From an uncultured Gemmatimonadales bacterium (GTDB taxonomy: Bacteria; Gemmatimonadota; Gemmatimonadetes; Longimicrobiales; Gaopeijiaceae): a DNA stretch of 64,000 bases. The notes below the pieces were generated by a model, which saw only the letters and a program-made list of their open reading frames with translations, ran no database searches and was not told the DNA's origin. This document shows, piece after piece, positions 23,872 to 32,734 of the stretch (the first letter of the stretch is position 1; each line of letters starts with the position of its first letter). The DNA lies in NCBI GenBank assembly GCA_937919655.1, contig CALFPJ010000020.1, positions 1-64,000 of the forward strand, in the 5' to 3' direction. Made by a program: the position numbers and the translations under genes.

Positions 23872-24690
23872 CTACTCTGCATCCCCCCAAATCCTACGCA
23901 GGTAGCGTTCGGGGGCCTGCAGGAAGTCCCGAACCAATGTTACCGACTCGAGATCATCGTACGCGACCGGGCTAATCGCACCGTGGTCGAACGAGTAGAT
24001 CGTCGCGCCCGGAATGGCCATCAGGATCGGCGAGTGGGTCGCGATGATGAACTGTGAACCGGTCTGCACTGCGTCCCGAATCATCGACAAGAAGCCGAGC
24101 TGACTCTGAGCTGAGAGCGCTGCCTCAGGCTCATCTAGGAGAAAGAGGCCCTGCGGGGCGAGGCGTTGAAGAAAGAGATTCAAGAACGCCTCGCCGTGAG
24201 ATGCCGCGTCTGGGTTCTTGCCATAACGACCCTCCATGGCACCGATCGATGCCCTATGCGGCCCTTTTGCGAGGTTTCGGGCATAGAGTGAAGAGCTGGC
24301 GAGATCTTTGTCGATGCGCGTAACCTCGGCCTCGTGCTCGGCCCGCGCCGACGCGAGTTGCTTCTGAAAGCCGAAGAAGTCTTCCGCCCTCAGGAAGAAG
24401 CCTCGGTGTGTGCGACCTCGCCACATGAGCCGAAGCCGGCTCGCGAGTTCACGTTGGGCCCCGAGCGTCCGGTCGGTCTCGAGCCGGGCCGAGCCCACGG
24501 CTGGAAGCTTGCAAGCGATCGCCAACGCTTCCATGAAGGTTGATTTGCCCGTGCCGTTCTCCCCAACAAGGACCGTAACGGGAGATTCAAGCTCCATCTC
24601 ATTGAAGCTCGCGATCGAGGGAACCGTGAACGGAAATCCGTCGGCCTGTTCCGGCTTGCGATACCGGACACCAGAAAGCTGTGTAACCAT
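23872..24690 (-). CDS. AAA family ATPase (ABC/RecF-like, AAA_15/21 type)
   Basis: The start is set at ATG 24690; a longer in-frame start at 24744 is possible. The 272-residue product has Walker A GENGTGKST, a signature-like segment SHGEAFLNLF, Walker B GLFLLDEPEAALS and an H-loop IIATHSPILM, with a short charged coiled-coil between (LASARAEHEAEVTRIDKDLASS). This is the compact stand-alone ATPase found across bacteria, sometimes as part of defence systems, but no partner nuclease or TOPRIM domain is adjacent. The function is therefore unassigned. Confidence 0.88.
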   Translation of the reverse strand: MVTQLSGVRYRKPEQADGFPFTVPSIASFNEMELESPVTVLVGENGTGKSTFMEALAIACKLPAVGSARLETDRTLGAQRELASRLRLMWRGRTHRGFFLRAEDFFGFQKQLASARAEHEAEVTRIDKDLASSSLYARNLAKGPHRASIGAMEGRYGKNPDAASHGEAFLNLFLQRLAPQGLFLLDEPEAALSAQSQLGFLSMIRDAVQTGSQFIIATHSPILMAIPGATIYSFDHGAISPVAYDDLESVTLVRDFLQAPERYLRRIWGDAE

Positions 24691-24769
24691 TGAGTTCGTG
24701 ACAGTCAGCGTAAGGGCCACCCGGCGCGCGGATGACTCCGTCAAGGTTACGCGAAGCGACCGAGCGAAA

Positions 24770-24801
24770 GAAGGCGGTCCCCGTACTCAGGGACCGCCTT
24801 C
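24770..24801. terminator. Strong hairpin terminator after the PadR gene
   Basis: A perfect 12-bp inverted repeat, GAAGGCGGTCCC (24770-24781) and GGGACCGCCTTC (24790-24801), with an 8-nt loop. On the minus strand it is followed by a TTTCG stretch. It lies about 50 bp after the PadR stop codon. Confidence 0.8.
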
Positions 24802-24850
24802 GATCGTCGTTGTCGGCTGGAACTCACACCGGACCCCGACCTACCGGAAG

Positions 24851-25420
24851 CTACAGATCCTCTAGTTCCTTCCGAGCCTTGTCCAAGACCTCACGAATCT
24901 TCTCGGTCTGCTCGAAGTCCGAGCGCGCCGAGGCCTTGAACGCCGCCTTGGTCAGTCGCCCCCAACTGCCCCAGATCTCAGCGGACTCGGGGCCCATGTT
25001 CGCACCCCAATCTTTCCAGCCGGTCGCCCGTTTCCAGATGCCGTCGATGGCATCTTCGTGCAGGAGCATTTCCTCCGCGCCCGCGTCGGTGAGGTGGTAG
25101 ATCTTCTTACCGTCTTCCTCTTGGACTTTGATGAGCCCTTCGTCCTCAAGCTGTTGCAGGACGGGGTAGACGGTGCCGGCGCTCGCCTTGTACGTGCCGC
25201 CGGAGCGCTCTTCCAGGCGCTTCATCAGCTCGTAGCCGTGGCCAGCTTTCTCCTGGATCAGCGAGAGGAGGGCAAGGCGGACCTGGCCTTGCTTGAAAAA
25301 TCGACGGCCCGGGCCTCGGCCGGGGCGACGACTCTTGGTGCGAGGGCCGGCCCCGATGTCCCAATCGAATAACCAATCGAAGTCAAAGGGACTTCTCGCG
25401 CAGAATGCTCGTGCTCTCAT
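24851..25420 (-). CDS. PadR-family transcriptional regulator
   Basis: The start is ATG 25420, supported by AGGAG about 8 bp upstream; a longer frame to 25468 lacks a ribosome site. The 189-residue product has a winged helix (QVRLALLSLIQEKAGHGYELMKRLEE, GTVYPVLQQLEDEGLI, KKIYHLTDAGAEEM) and a C-terminal helical segment that mediates dimerisation. A basic, glycine/arginine-rich leader (RTKSRRPGRGPGRRFF) precedes the DNA-binding domain, as in Vir/PadR proteins of subfamily 1. PadR repressors usually bind hydrophobic or phenolic effectors and control a nearby transporter. No such partner is adjacent here, so it may act on itself. Confidence 0.9.
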   Translation of the reverse strand: MRARAFCARSPFDFDWLFDWDIGAGPRTKSRRPGRGPGRRFFKQGQVRLALLSLIQEKAGHGYELMKRLEERSGGTYKASAGTVYPVLQQLEDEGLIKVQEEDGKKIYHLTDAGAEEMLLHEDAIDGIWKRATGWKDWGANMGPESAEIWGSWGRLTKAAFKASARSDFEQTEKIREVLDKARKELEDL

Positions 25421-25488
25421 TTTCGTAGCTCCTATCTGATATCCAGCGGCTTGATCATTCGATCTCATGTGCGATAGGTCGTACAGTG

Positions 25489-25500
25489 TATCGTACGATA
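25489..25500. promoter_or_regulatory. Palindrome upstream of the PadR gene, candidate operator
   Basis: A perfect 12-bp palindrome, TATCGTACGATA, lies about 70 bp upstream of the PadR start and is followed by a second AT-rich CGATAT pair (25496-25516). PadR operators are typically AT-rich dyads in the regulator's own promoter. Confidence 0.5.
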
Positions 25501-25538
25501 TATCTTCGATATAGTTTCAGTCAAGATCACGGAGCCGC

Positions 25539-26693
25539 CTATCCGATCGGGCCCAGCGAGATGATGCCACGCGTCACTGCATCCCAATAACTGCGAAATC
25601 CGCCCTCGATGAGCACGGACCCGGGCTGCAAGGTTTGCGCGCTGTAATAACCCGGCACGGTGGAAGGGTGGTAGCCGCCCCCGGTAGGGAAATAACTGCG
25701 AATAATGACCGCATCATCCGCCAAGGGCATCGATTCTAGATTGGCGCGCCACGCCTCGAACGTGCCTCCGCGCCACAGATAAAACTCCACATTTGACGTG
25801 TCGAATGCCTCCAACTCCGCGCCCATCGCCCGCATCACAACACCCATCTCACGAATCGCCCGCTGGCCGGACATGTCGCCGACGACCGGGACGATCCGGT
25901 TCGACAACTGTAGCGCTCGAACCACTTCATACCGCTCAGCGGACGCCAGATACGATGACTGATCTCCATCGAAGTCGGTCTTCAGCACTAGCTGTCGGTA
26001 GGTCGGATAGTACGGCCGCGGAGGGCGGCCAAAGCTCGTGAAGCGCAAGCTCGGGCCTGCGTCTATGAAGGTCTGATGAAAACGACCAATCGTGGCATAG
26101 TCCTCCACTGTGAGGGGGAGGCCGTACTCGCGCACCGCGGTCGCAACCTCATCTCGCAGGGCCTCTAGGTCCACCAGCGGCCCGGACTGATCGATGTAAC
26201 TCATGACGTCGTCTACCGATCTTTCACCCCAGTCGACGGCGTCGCTCGGTGGGACACGGCCGTGCAACCCAGCAAGGAACTCGACCCTCGTCGGCGCCCG
26301 CTCCATGAGCGCCTTTAGCAGCAAATGCTGCAGCATGTTGTCCCGACGGACATCGGTCATGAACACGATGTCGGGGCGCAGCTCGGCGATATAGGAGAAG
26401 CTCTGATCCGGACCCACGCCGACGTACGCGCCGCCCTTCAGGCCGAGTCGAGCCAAGGCATCGACGACCTTCAGATACCCACCCTCGTTCGAGATCAGGT
26501 TATCGGTATCGAAGAAGCCACCTGGCTCGGAGATCCGAGCGACCAGAGCCGCGAAATCGGCATCCGAGATCGCCCCCTGCAGACTCGACGGGCTCTGGGC
26601 GACCGGCGGCGCCTTGCAGCTCGTGACCGCGAGCGCCGTCCCGCCAAGAAACAGGCCAACGAGCAGCCTCGTCGCCCGGCCCCACCAGCCCAT
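25539..26693 (-). CDS. Conserved lipoprotein of unknown function
   Basis: A 384-residue protein with a lipoprotein signal: hydrophobic core then lipobox AVTSC with the modified cysteine at C26. The mature part has a NLISNEGGYLKVVD start, a Rossmann-like GGAYVGVGPDQSFSYIAELRPD segment followed by VFMTDVRRDNMLQHLLLKAL, and a C-terminal IIRSYFPTGGGYHPST region. The family appears widespread in exported form in several phyla, but no catalytic motif was recognised and no function is assigned. It lies between the PadR gene and a frameshifted gene, all leftward. Confidence 0.75.
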   Translation of the reverse strand: MGWWGRATRLLVGLFLGGTALAVTSCKAPPVAQSPSSLQGAISDADFAALVARISEPGGFFDTDNLISNEGGYLKVVDALARLGLKGGAYVGVGPDQSFSYIAELRPDIVFMTDVRRDNMLQHLLLKALMERAPTRVEFLAGLHGRVPPSDAVDWGERSVDDVMSYIDQSGPLVDLEALRDEVATAVREYGLPLTVEDYATIGRFHQTFIDAGPSLRFTSFGRPPRPYYPTYRQLVLKTDFDGDQSSYLASAERYEVVRALQLSNRIVPVVGDMSGQRAIREMGVVMRAMGAELEAFDTSNVEFYLWRGGTFEAWRANLESMPLADDAVIIRSYFPTGGGYHPSTVPGYYSAQTLQPGSVLIEGGFRSYWDAVTRGIISLGPIG

Positions 26694-26705
26694 TTCAAGT
26701 GCTCC

Positions 26706-27474
26706 TCACGACACCCCGTCCTCTCCTGACGCCGGTGGCAGCGCTGTCACTTCCTGTACGATGGACCCAATGCGCTCCGTGATCCGACCAATGCGACGCT
26801 CCCACCACTTGGAACGCATCCCCCAGCCTATCCGGACCCCCAAATACGACAAGCCCGCGACCGCGACGACCGGGATCGCTGCGAGGCCACCCGTCAGAAC
26901 GAACAACTTCGCAACCGCCGCTCCGCCTAGAATTCCACCGAACGGAACGATCATTCCATAGATCAGACCCACCTCGCCCGCCTTCTCCGCAGCGACGTCG
27001 ATCTCGACGACTCCGTCTCGGCTCGTGATACCAATAATCACGGGGCCGGTCCCCTCATCGAAGCTCCATTCCATGCGCCCGAACACGTCGGCCACCTCAC
27101 CCTTTGTTCCGAAGACGGAGCGAATGGCTTGCAAAATCCGATCGCGATCGCTGTCGTCGATTTCGCCGGGAATGGTTGAGTTCGAGCGCCATCTGTATGC
27201 ACCGCCGGCTAGGGGCGATTCCGGTGCCTTTCACCGGAGCAGCAAGGTCCGCAGATGCCAAATCGACAAACCGCGGATCGATGCCTGCCTCTTCGGCGAT
27301 CTGGCGAAGGTCCGCCAACGTCAGGCCGCGGGCGGCCCCATCCGTGACGGCAACGGACCGACCTTGTAGGTCCGCAGCGCGCTCCAAAATCGCCCCAACT
27401 TCCTCGTCACCGGAACGACGCCCAGGGCGCGCGGGCTTGTTCGGCGTTCCTCCCTGTGGATCGCCTGCTGTCAT
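26706..27474 (-). pseudogene. Conserved two-helix membrane protein gene, frameshifted
   Basis: Two overlapping frames together encode one protein. Residues from 27474 give an N-terminal domain with DEEVGAILERAADLQ and GLTLADLRQIAEEAGIDPRFVDLA; the reading then leaves frame. In the other frame the continuation is AGGAYRWRSNSTIPGEIDDSDRDRI joined to LQAIRSVFGTKGEVADVFGRMEW, ending with two membrane helices (about IYGMIVPFGGILGGAAVAKLF and IPVVAVAGLSYLGVRIGW). A TGA in the second frame limits the shift to roughly 27205-27235; the length leaves one extra base, and a GGGG run lies there. The combined product of about 255 residues resembles conserved hypothetical proteins in Gemmatimonadota. Consensus error is possible. 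Confidence 0.8.
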
Positions 27475-27520
27475 CTGTGCATCGCTGCTGTGGGGCTACC
27501 TGGTTTCGCTGTCATCGGCG

Positions 27521-30500
27521 TCAGCCGCCGCGCCGAGGCGGCATCACGACCGGCTCTCCGGGATCCGGTCGCACCCCCGCGTCATCGAGCTTCCTATTGA
27601 ATGCGGGTACGTCAGCGGTAATCAATTCATTCACACGCTCAACCAGCGACGGCAGGACTCCCCATGCCCGATCCAAGGCCCAAACTACGTCTCCGCTCGG
27701 TGCCCCGCCGTTGCTCTCCACCCCGGATGCGGCTCGGCCTGGATTCGCGTTCTGCAGGTCGCTCCGCACGGAGTCGATGGCCGCGCTCAGCGCCTCGGCC
27801 TCGGCCTTCAGCTCGTCAGAGCCGTCGACGTCTTTCAGCAGCGCCTTTGCGTCGTCGATCTGACCCGTGAGCCTCTGTAACGCCCGCGTGGCAAGCGTGA
27901 TCGTGCCAGATATGCTCGCGGCACTACGTGCGGCTTCTTGGCGCGCGCGCAGCGCGGTCATGTTGGTTTCGGCACGCGGGTCCAGGCGAATCGTCACTTC
28001 CTGCTGGACGACCTGGTCCGCAGCCTCCAACTGCACGAGATAGGTACCGGGAAGCACGAGGGGTCCATTGGGTGCCCCACCCCCGCGACCGCCACCACCG
28101 CCACCGCCCCGGCCACCGCCGCCAGCCTGCGGTGGCACGTTGACGGGGGCCTCTTCGCGCATGTCCCAGATGACCTGATTGAGACCCGCGTCCCCCGACG
28201 CTTCAAGCTCCCGCACGGTCTGCCCGGTCGGTGACAGGACCTTCACCGTGACGTCTTCCGTCTCCGCCGCGAGCCAATAACGGACGATGGCACCGTCCGG
28301 CGGGTTGTCTGCTTCATAGAGATCGCCCCAGAAAGGCCATCCTCCCAGCCGGAATACCTGGGTCGCCGTCTCGACCGGGAAGACATACGCCGGCTGGTCG
28401 GCCACCATACCTCGACTCATGTGTTCCAGCGGCGAGAGGTCGTCCAGAATCCAGATGCTGCGTCCGTGTGTGCCGAGCACGAGGTCGTTGTCACGCGGGT
28501 GCACGACGATGTCGTCCACAGGCACCGTCGGCATCCCGGTCATGCGGCTCCACGACTCGCCGCGATTGATGGACGCAAACACCCCGATTTCGTTGCCAAC
28601 GAAAAGAAGTCCTTCACTGTGCGGATGTTCCCTCACGGCGTTGACTGACCAGTCCGGCAATCCGTTCGTGATCTTCTGCCAAGAGGCGCCGAAGTCCTCA
28701 CTGACGTACACAAACGGGCGGTAGTCGTCCTGCCAATGCCGGTCGAACGAGGCGTACACCCTCCCCGCGACGTGATGGGAGGCATCGATTCGACTCACGT
28801 AGGACATGGCCGGCAAGTCGCGGATGTTCCCCACAACATTCGTCCACGTGGAGCCACCGTCCTGGGTGACCTGCAGGTTGCCGTCGTCCGTGCCCGCGTA
28901 CAATACGTCGGCAGACATTGGCGATTCCTCAACCACCGAGATGGTGCCGAACTCGCTTTGTCCATCGTGACGGGAAAGTGTCGTCGAGGTCACGAGTTCA
29001 CCCATGATGGTCAACGAGTCACGATCGATCTGTCGTGTCAGATCTGGGCTGGCCTCTTCCCATGTCAGGCCTTGGTCCCGCGAGCGCATAACATGGTTGT
29101 TCGCAACATACACGGTGTTCGAATTGTGTTCTGACACCGCGATGGGCGCATTCCAGTTGTAGCGATACGAAACGTCCTCGTCTCCCTCAGGTCTGGGCGA
29201 GGGTCGCATGGTCAGCGTCTCGCCGGTTGCGAGGTTCACGCGACCCGAGTTTCCACCCTGGGACTCCGTGTAGACGATGTCCGGGTTGTTGGGGTCGATC
29301 TTGTTGTAGAAGCCGTCGCCCCCCCACACGTCGACCCAATCACGGTTCTTCAAGCCGTACGGCGTGGTCGTCTGATTGGGGGCGCACCAGGAACTGTTGT
29401 CCTGGAGGCCGCCGCACACTCGGTAGGGGTCACTGTTGTCCACGCCGATCTCATAGAACTGGCCGATGGCGAGGTTGTTATGGTGGCGCCAAGTCTTGGC
29501 GCCGTCCCAGCTCGTGTGAATACCACCGTCGGTACCCAGGATCACATAGTTCGAATTGTTGGGGTCGATCCACAGCGCATGGGAATCAACGTGGACCCCT
29601 TCTGCGGCATCGCCTTCCCACCAGGTCTTTCCGCCATCGTCCGACGCCGAAAACGACACACCACCCAGGTAGATTCGCTCAGGATTACTCGGGTCTATGC
29701 GCACCTGACTGAAGTACATGGGCCTCGGATTACGGTCTGACACCTGCTCCCAGCTGTCGCCTCGGTCGGTCGACTTGTAGAGGCCTGTCCCTCGCGGATC
29801 CGACTCAACGAGCGCGTAAAGGAGATTGCCGTCGCGTCGGTAGACGTCCAACCCGATACGACCCTTATCCCCCTCAGGGAGGCCTTTCGTGAGTTCGGTC
29901 CAGCTTTCGCCGCCGTCGTGGGTCCGGTACAGGCCGCTTCCACCGCCCCCGGCACTGAAGCCGAACGACTTTCGCTCGCGCTGATACATCGCGGCAAACA
30001 GCGTGTGCGGATCAGACGGGTCCATCACCAGATCGATCGCGCCCGTGTGTTCATCGATGTACAGAATTCTGTCCCAGGTGGCGCCCCCATCCGAAGTCTT
30101 GTAGACGCCACGTTCCTCGTTCGGGCCGAACAGGTGACCGACGGCCGCGACGTACGCGATGTCGGGATCGCTCGGGTGCACCATGATCCGACCGATGTGG
30201 CGGGTGTCGTTCAGGCCCATATCCGCCCAGGTGCGCCCGCCGTCCATCGACTTGAAGACGCCGCACCCCCAGGGAGAGCTCTGACGGTTCTGCGGCTCTC
30301 CCGTGCCAACCCAGACCACGTTCGGGTTGGCCTGGTTGACCGTCACGTCCCCGATGGACGAGCAAGGCTGATCATCGAAGAGCGACGTCCACGACATGCC
30401 GTTGTTTTCCGTGAGCCACACACCGCCGGTCGCGAGTCCCAAGTAGAACTTGGCCGGGTTCGACTCAAGAGGTGCGACGTCCGCCACGCGGCCACCCATG

Positions 30501-30625
30501 ATGGCCGGGCCGATCTCTCGAAACGGCATCCCGTCCAGAGCCTGAGCGAGGGACAATTGGGCACTGACGGCGGGCGGCGACAGCGCGATCACCGCAAGCG
30601 CTGTGACAATAGAGCGGCGGAACAT
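27521..30625 (-). CDS. Exported sortilin/VPS10-type BNR-propeller protein (paralogue 1)
   Basis: The start is ATG 30625 with GAGAGGAG 6 bp upstream, opening a signal peptide (MFRRSIVTALAVIALS..AVSAQ). The 1034-residue protein has an N-terminal propeller with many BNR/Asp-box repeats of the type S-x-D-x-G-x-T-W (SMDGGRTWADMG, TSDGGATWDRI, THDGGESWTEL, SEDFGASWQKI), a conserved VWVGTGEP turn and a THGRSIWILDDLSPL strand. A glycine-rich linker (about 860-885) and a C-terminal helical domain follow. Such proteins are annotated as glycosyl hydrolases or VPS10-domain proteins, but activity is not proven. Two paralogues occur in this window. Confidence 0.88.
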   Translation of the reverse strand: MFRRSIVTALAVIALSPPAVSAQLSLAQALDGMPFREIGPAIMGGRVADVAPLESNPAKFYLGLATGGVWLTENNGMSWTSLFDDQPCSSIGDVTVNQANPNVVWVGTGEPQNRQSSPWGCGVFKSMDGGRTWADMGLNDTRHIGRIMVHPSDPDIAYVAAVGHLFGPNEERGVYKTSDGGATWDRILYIDEHTGAIDLVMDPSDPHTLFAAMYQRERKSFGFSAGGGGSGLYRTHDGGESWTELTKGLPEGDKGRIGLDVYRRDGNLLYALVESDPRGTGLYKSTDRGDSWEQVSDRNPRPMYFSQVRIDPSNPERIYLGGVSFSASDDGGKTWWEGDAAEGVHVDSHALWIDPNNSNYVILGTDGGIHTSWDGAKTWRHHNNLAIGQFYEIGVDNSDPYRVCGGLQDNSSWCAPNQTTTPYGLKNRDWVDVWGGDGFYNKIDPNNPDIVYTESQGGNSGRVNLATGETLTMRPSPRPEGDEDVSYRYNWNAPIAVSEHNSNTVYVANNHVMRSRDQGLTWEEASPDLTRQIDRDSLTIMGELVTSTTLSRHDGQSEFGTISVVEESPMSADVLYAGTDDGNLQVTQDGGSTWTNVVGNIRDLPAMSYVSRIDASHHVAGRVYASFDRHWQDDYRPFVYVSEDFGASWQKITNGLPDWSVNAVREHPHSEGLLFVGNEIGVFASINRGESWSRMTGMPTVPVDDIVVHPRDNDLVLGTHGRSIWILDDLSPLEHMSRGMVADQPAYVFPVETATQVFRLGGWPFWGDLYEADNPPDGAIVRYWLAAETEDVTVKVLSPTGQTVRELEASGDAGLNQVIWDMREEAPVNVPPQAGGGGRGGGGGGGRGGGAPNGPLVLPGTYLVQLEAADQVVQQEVTIRLDPRAETNMTALRARQEAARSAASISGTITLATRALQRLTGQIDDAKALLKDVDGSDELKAEAEALSAAIDSVRSDLQNANPGRAASGVESNGGAPSGDVVWALDRAWGVLPSLVERVNELITADVPAFNRKLDDAGVRPDPGEPVVMPPRRGG

Positions 30626-30727
30626 GGAAACTCCTCTCGGTGGGACCTTGAAAGGAGCAATCGGAAGGTGAGGGCCACCCACCGCAAGGGGTGGTGGGCG
30701 GCTCCAGCCTACACCGAGCCAAATAGC

Positions 30728-31909
30728 TCAAAAAATGGCGTTCAGCATGACGTAGAACCACGTCATGTCCTCGGACAGTCTTCCGATCTCCGCGAAGCCA
30801 TCGTCCTGAAGCACCCGCGCGAATCCGACCGTCGCACTCATATTCGCTGAGTAACGGTGGCTGAGCGTGAAGTCCAACTCGTTACCGAAGTGGCTGGTGG
30901 ACAGCGTCCCCTGTTCGGCCGCGCTGAACGAGTGGAAGTCCGCCCCGAAGCTGATGTCCGCCTGGGGACGCCAGGCCAGCTTGACGGCCATATCCTGAAG
31001 ACCGGCATTCTTCGTGTGCACCGGGATGTTCAGGAACAGGTCCGCGTACCCATAGAACTTATGATTCGTCGCGTATAACGTGTGAAACACCTCGTTTTCG
31101 GCCGTCGCGGCGTCATCACCGGACAGGTAATCGTACCAGAGCGTCATCGCCGCCTTACCGTCCGCGAAGCCCTTGCCGAGGCGCGCGCCGAACATGTAGG
31201 CCGAAACATCGGCGCCTGAGCGGGTGCCCGTCTGCAACGTGCCTTCAAAGCGCCCGGTCACGGAACCATCAAAGGCATACCGCGCTCCGAACGACTGTTG
31301 GTCGGTCTCAACGGCCCCCTCGGTCCGGTTATACAATGCGTATAGGTCGAGGGCACCCGGTCCGACGTCACTCACGGTAGCGTACGCGCCATAAAGTTCG
31401 TTGTCCGCAGCGATCGCGGGCGCAGTCTCGTCACCGATCTTGTACGCGACGAAGTACACTTTGCCCCAATCCTTGGCCACATTGAGTCGGACGCCATCGA
31501 AGCTCTGTCCCTGTTGGGTCCAGTCCACGGCCCCCACAAGGCGCTGACCACCAAGGTTCGTTTCCATGCGACCCACGGTCGCCGTCAGCCAGTCGAGCGA
31601 CTTGCCCTTGTACTGCAGGTAACCCTGATGGAGATCGAGTTGGTCGGCGGTGTAGTCGAAGAGCGGATGTGTTTCCTCACCCCACGTCCGCACGTCCTGC
31701 ATTTGGACGAAGATGATGAGGTTTGGGTCCACGACTGCTTTCATGCCCAGTCGTACCCTCATGGACGTCGACTCATCTTTACTGCCACCACTGGGATCTC
31801 GGAACTCGAAGCGCGGCCGGACCTGGCCAGTCATGGTGATGTCCTGAGCCGCGACGGGAGCCGCAAAAACAAAGATTCCAGGCAATACCAACAATCGGTT
31901 CAGCCTCAT
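30728..31909 (-). CDS. Alginate-export-like outer-membrane porin
   Basis: A 393-residue protein with signal peptide (MRLNRLLVLPGIFVFAAPVAAQ) and a beta-barrel body. The start ITMTGQVRPRFEFRDPSGG, the strand LIIFVQMQDVRTWGE, and YLQYKGKSLDWLTATVGRME are typical of the alginate_exp family, whose members include generic 16-18-stranded porins. It ends in a C-terminal phenylalanine after YVMLNAIF, the usual Bam signal. A ribosome site AGGAG lies 6 bp before the ATG. It lies upstream of the sortilin-like gene in the same direction with about 100 bp between. Confidence 0.85.
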   Translation of the reverse strand: MRLNRLLVLPGIFVFAAPVAAQDITMTGQVRPRFEFRDPSGGSKDESTSMRVRLGMKAVVDPNLIIFVQMQDVRTWGEETHPLFDYTADQLDLHQGYLQYKGKSLDWLTATVGRMETNLGGQRLVGAVDWTQQGQSFDGVRLNVAKDWGKVYFVAYKIGDETAPAIAADNELYGAYATVSDVGPGALDLYALYNRTEGAVETDQQSFGARYAFDGSVTGRFEGTLQTGTRSGADVSAYMFGARLGKGFADGKAAMTLWYDYLSGDDAATAENEVFHTLYATNHKFYGYADLFLNIPVHTKNAGLQDMAVKLAWRPQADISFGADFHSFSAAEQGTLSTSHFGNELDFTLSHRYSANMSATVGFARVLQDDGFAEIGRLSEDMTWFYVMLNAIF

Positions 31910-31926
31910 AGTCTCCTCTTTTCTAT

Positions 31927-32145
31927 CTAAAGCACGTCCACCTTCGTGATGTTGCCAAAGGGCGACACGATGTGGGCCGCTCTATGAGGAAGGCTATTCA
32001 GGAGCGCTTCGCGGCACCGTCGGGAGTCCGTCGACGCCACTGTGGGGATAAACCCCACGGTGTCCGACTCGACCAAGAACGGACGCAGGCCCTCGGGCGG
32101 AGCCAACCGAGACAGGCTCACGCCGGAACGCGTCTTACCCTCCAA
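31927..32145 (-). CDS. Small hypothetical protein, possibly a remnant
   Basis: A TTG-started frame of 72 residues that follows an in-frame TAA. Its third codon positions are GC-rich like the neighbours, and it ends 15 bp before the porin ribosome site, both of which suggest real or recently real coding. No family was recognised. The region upstream (32150-32260) keeps hydrophobic coding-like stretches in other frames, so this may be the 3' end of a decayed gene. Confidence 0.35.
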   Translation of the reverse strand: MEGKTRSGVSLSRLAPPEGLRPFLVESDTVGFIPTVASTDSRRCREALLNSLPHRAAHIVSPFGNITKVDVL

Positions 32146-32261
32146 GACAGAGAGGTCGAGGCTTTAGCGACCGGGGTACGGCGAGCGGACTATCGCCAGT
32201 GGATTATGGCCAGCGGAATACCACACACCGCTGAGATGAGCGCCGAGAGCGGATGGCTGTC

Positions 32262-32631
32262 TTACGAGCCCTTCAGCTTCCGCACGACAGCGACGTCGTC
32301 CTCGGTTCCTTGTATCCCGTCCGGCCCCATAGAACCCAACGAATAATCCCGTCGCCCCGCCTGCAGATAGTACTGGTTTCCCCAAGGGTCCTCAGGAATG
32401 CCTGAATAGTCGCGCCTTAGCCAATCCCTCCCAGTTGCTAGGGAAGCCTTCTGCTCGTCCAAGACGCCAATCGAGTTGGTCGGCCATTTCCTCCAGGCGC
32501 GGAGGCGTCAATTTGTAATTGACTTTGTCCCGAATCGGATGGAACACATTCGTCTCGATCTTCGCGCGACTGCTCGGGATAGCCAGAGCCACGCCAAACA
32601 GCACCAAGAGCACCATGAAGATCGTCTTCAT
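32262..32631 (-). pseudogene. GspG-like pseudopilin-domain protein gene, frameshifted
   Basis: The first frame starts at ATG 32631 with a membrane segment (MKTIFMVLLVLFGVALAI) and runs to GFPSNWEG, then leaves the family. The second frame resumes with DWLRRDYSGIPEDPWGNQYYL and SLGSMGPDGIQGTEDDV, the calcium-binding C-terminal block of type II secretion major pseudopilins. Removing one G from the GAGGGATT context (C run at 32426-32428 on the + strand) joins the two as WEDWLRRD. The protein lacks the prepilin GFTLIE motif, so it would be an anchored GspG-fold protein rather than a pilin. No secretion genes are adjacent. Confidence 0.78.
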
Positions 32632-32734
32632 CTTTTCATCCGCTAAGTTATCCGGCGGGGAGATTGATTATGAGTAACTTCATTGTCTAGGCCAACTCTG
32701 ACCAGTGATTTCGTCAGAGAGACTCACCGGGCGG

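Noticed and set aside
23872-24690. Defence system core around the AAA ATPase
   Set aside because: No nuclease, TOPRIM, methylase or toxin-like gene is adjacent; neighbours are a serine hydrolase and a PadR regulator.
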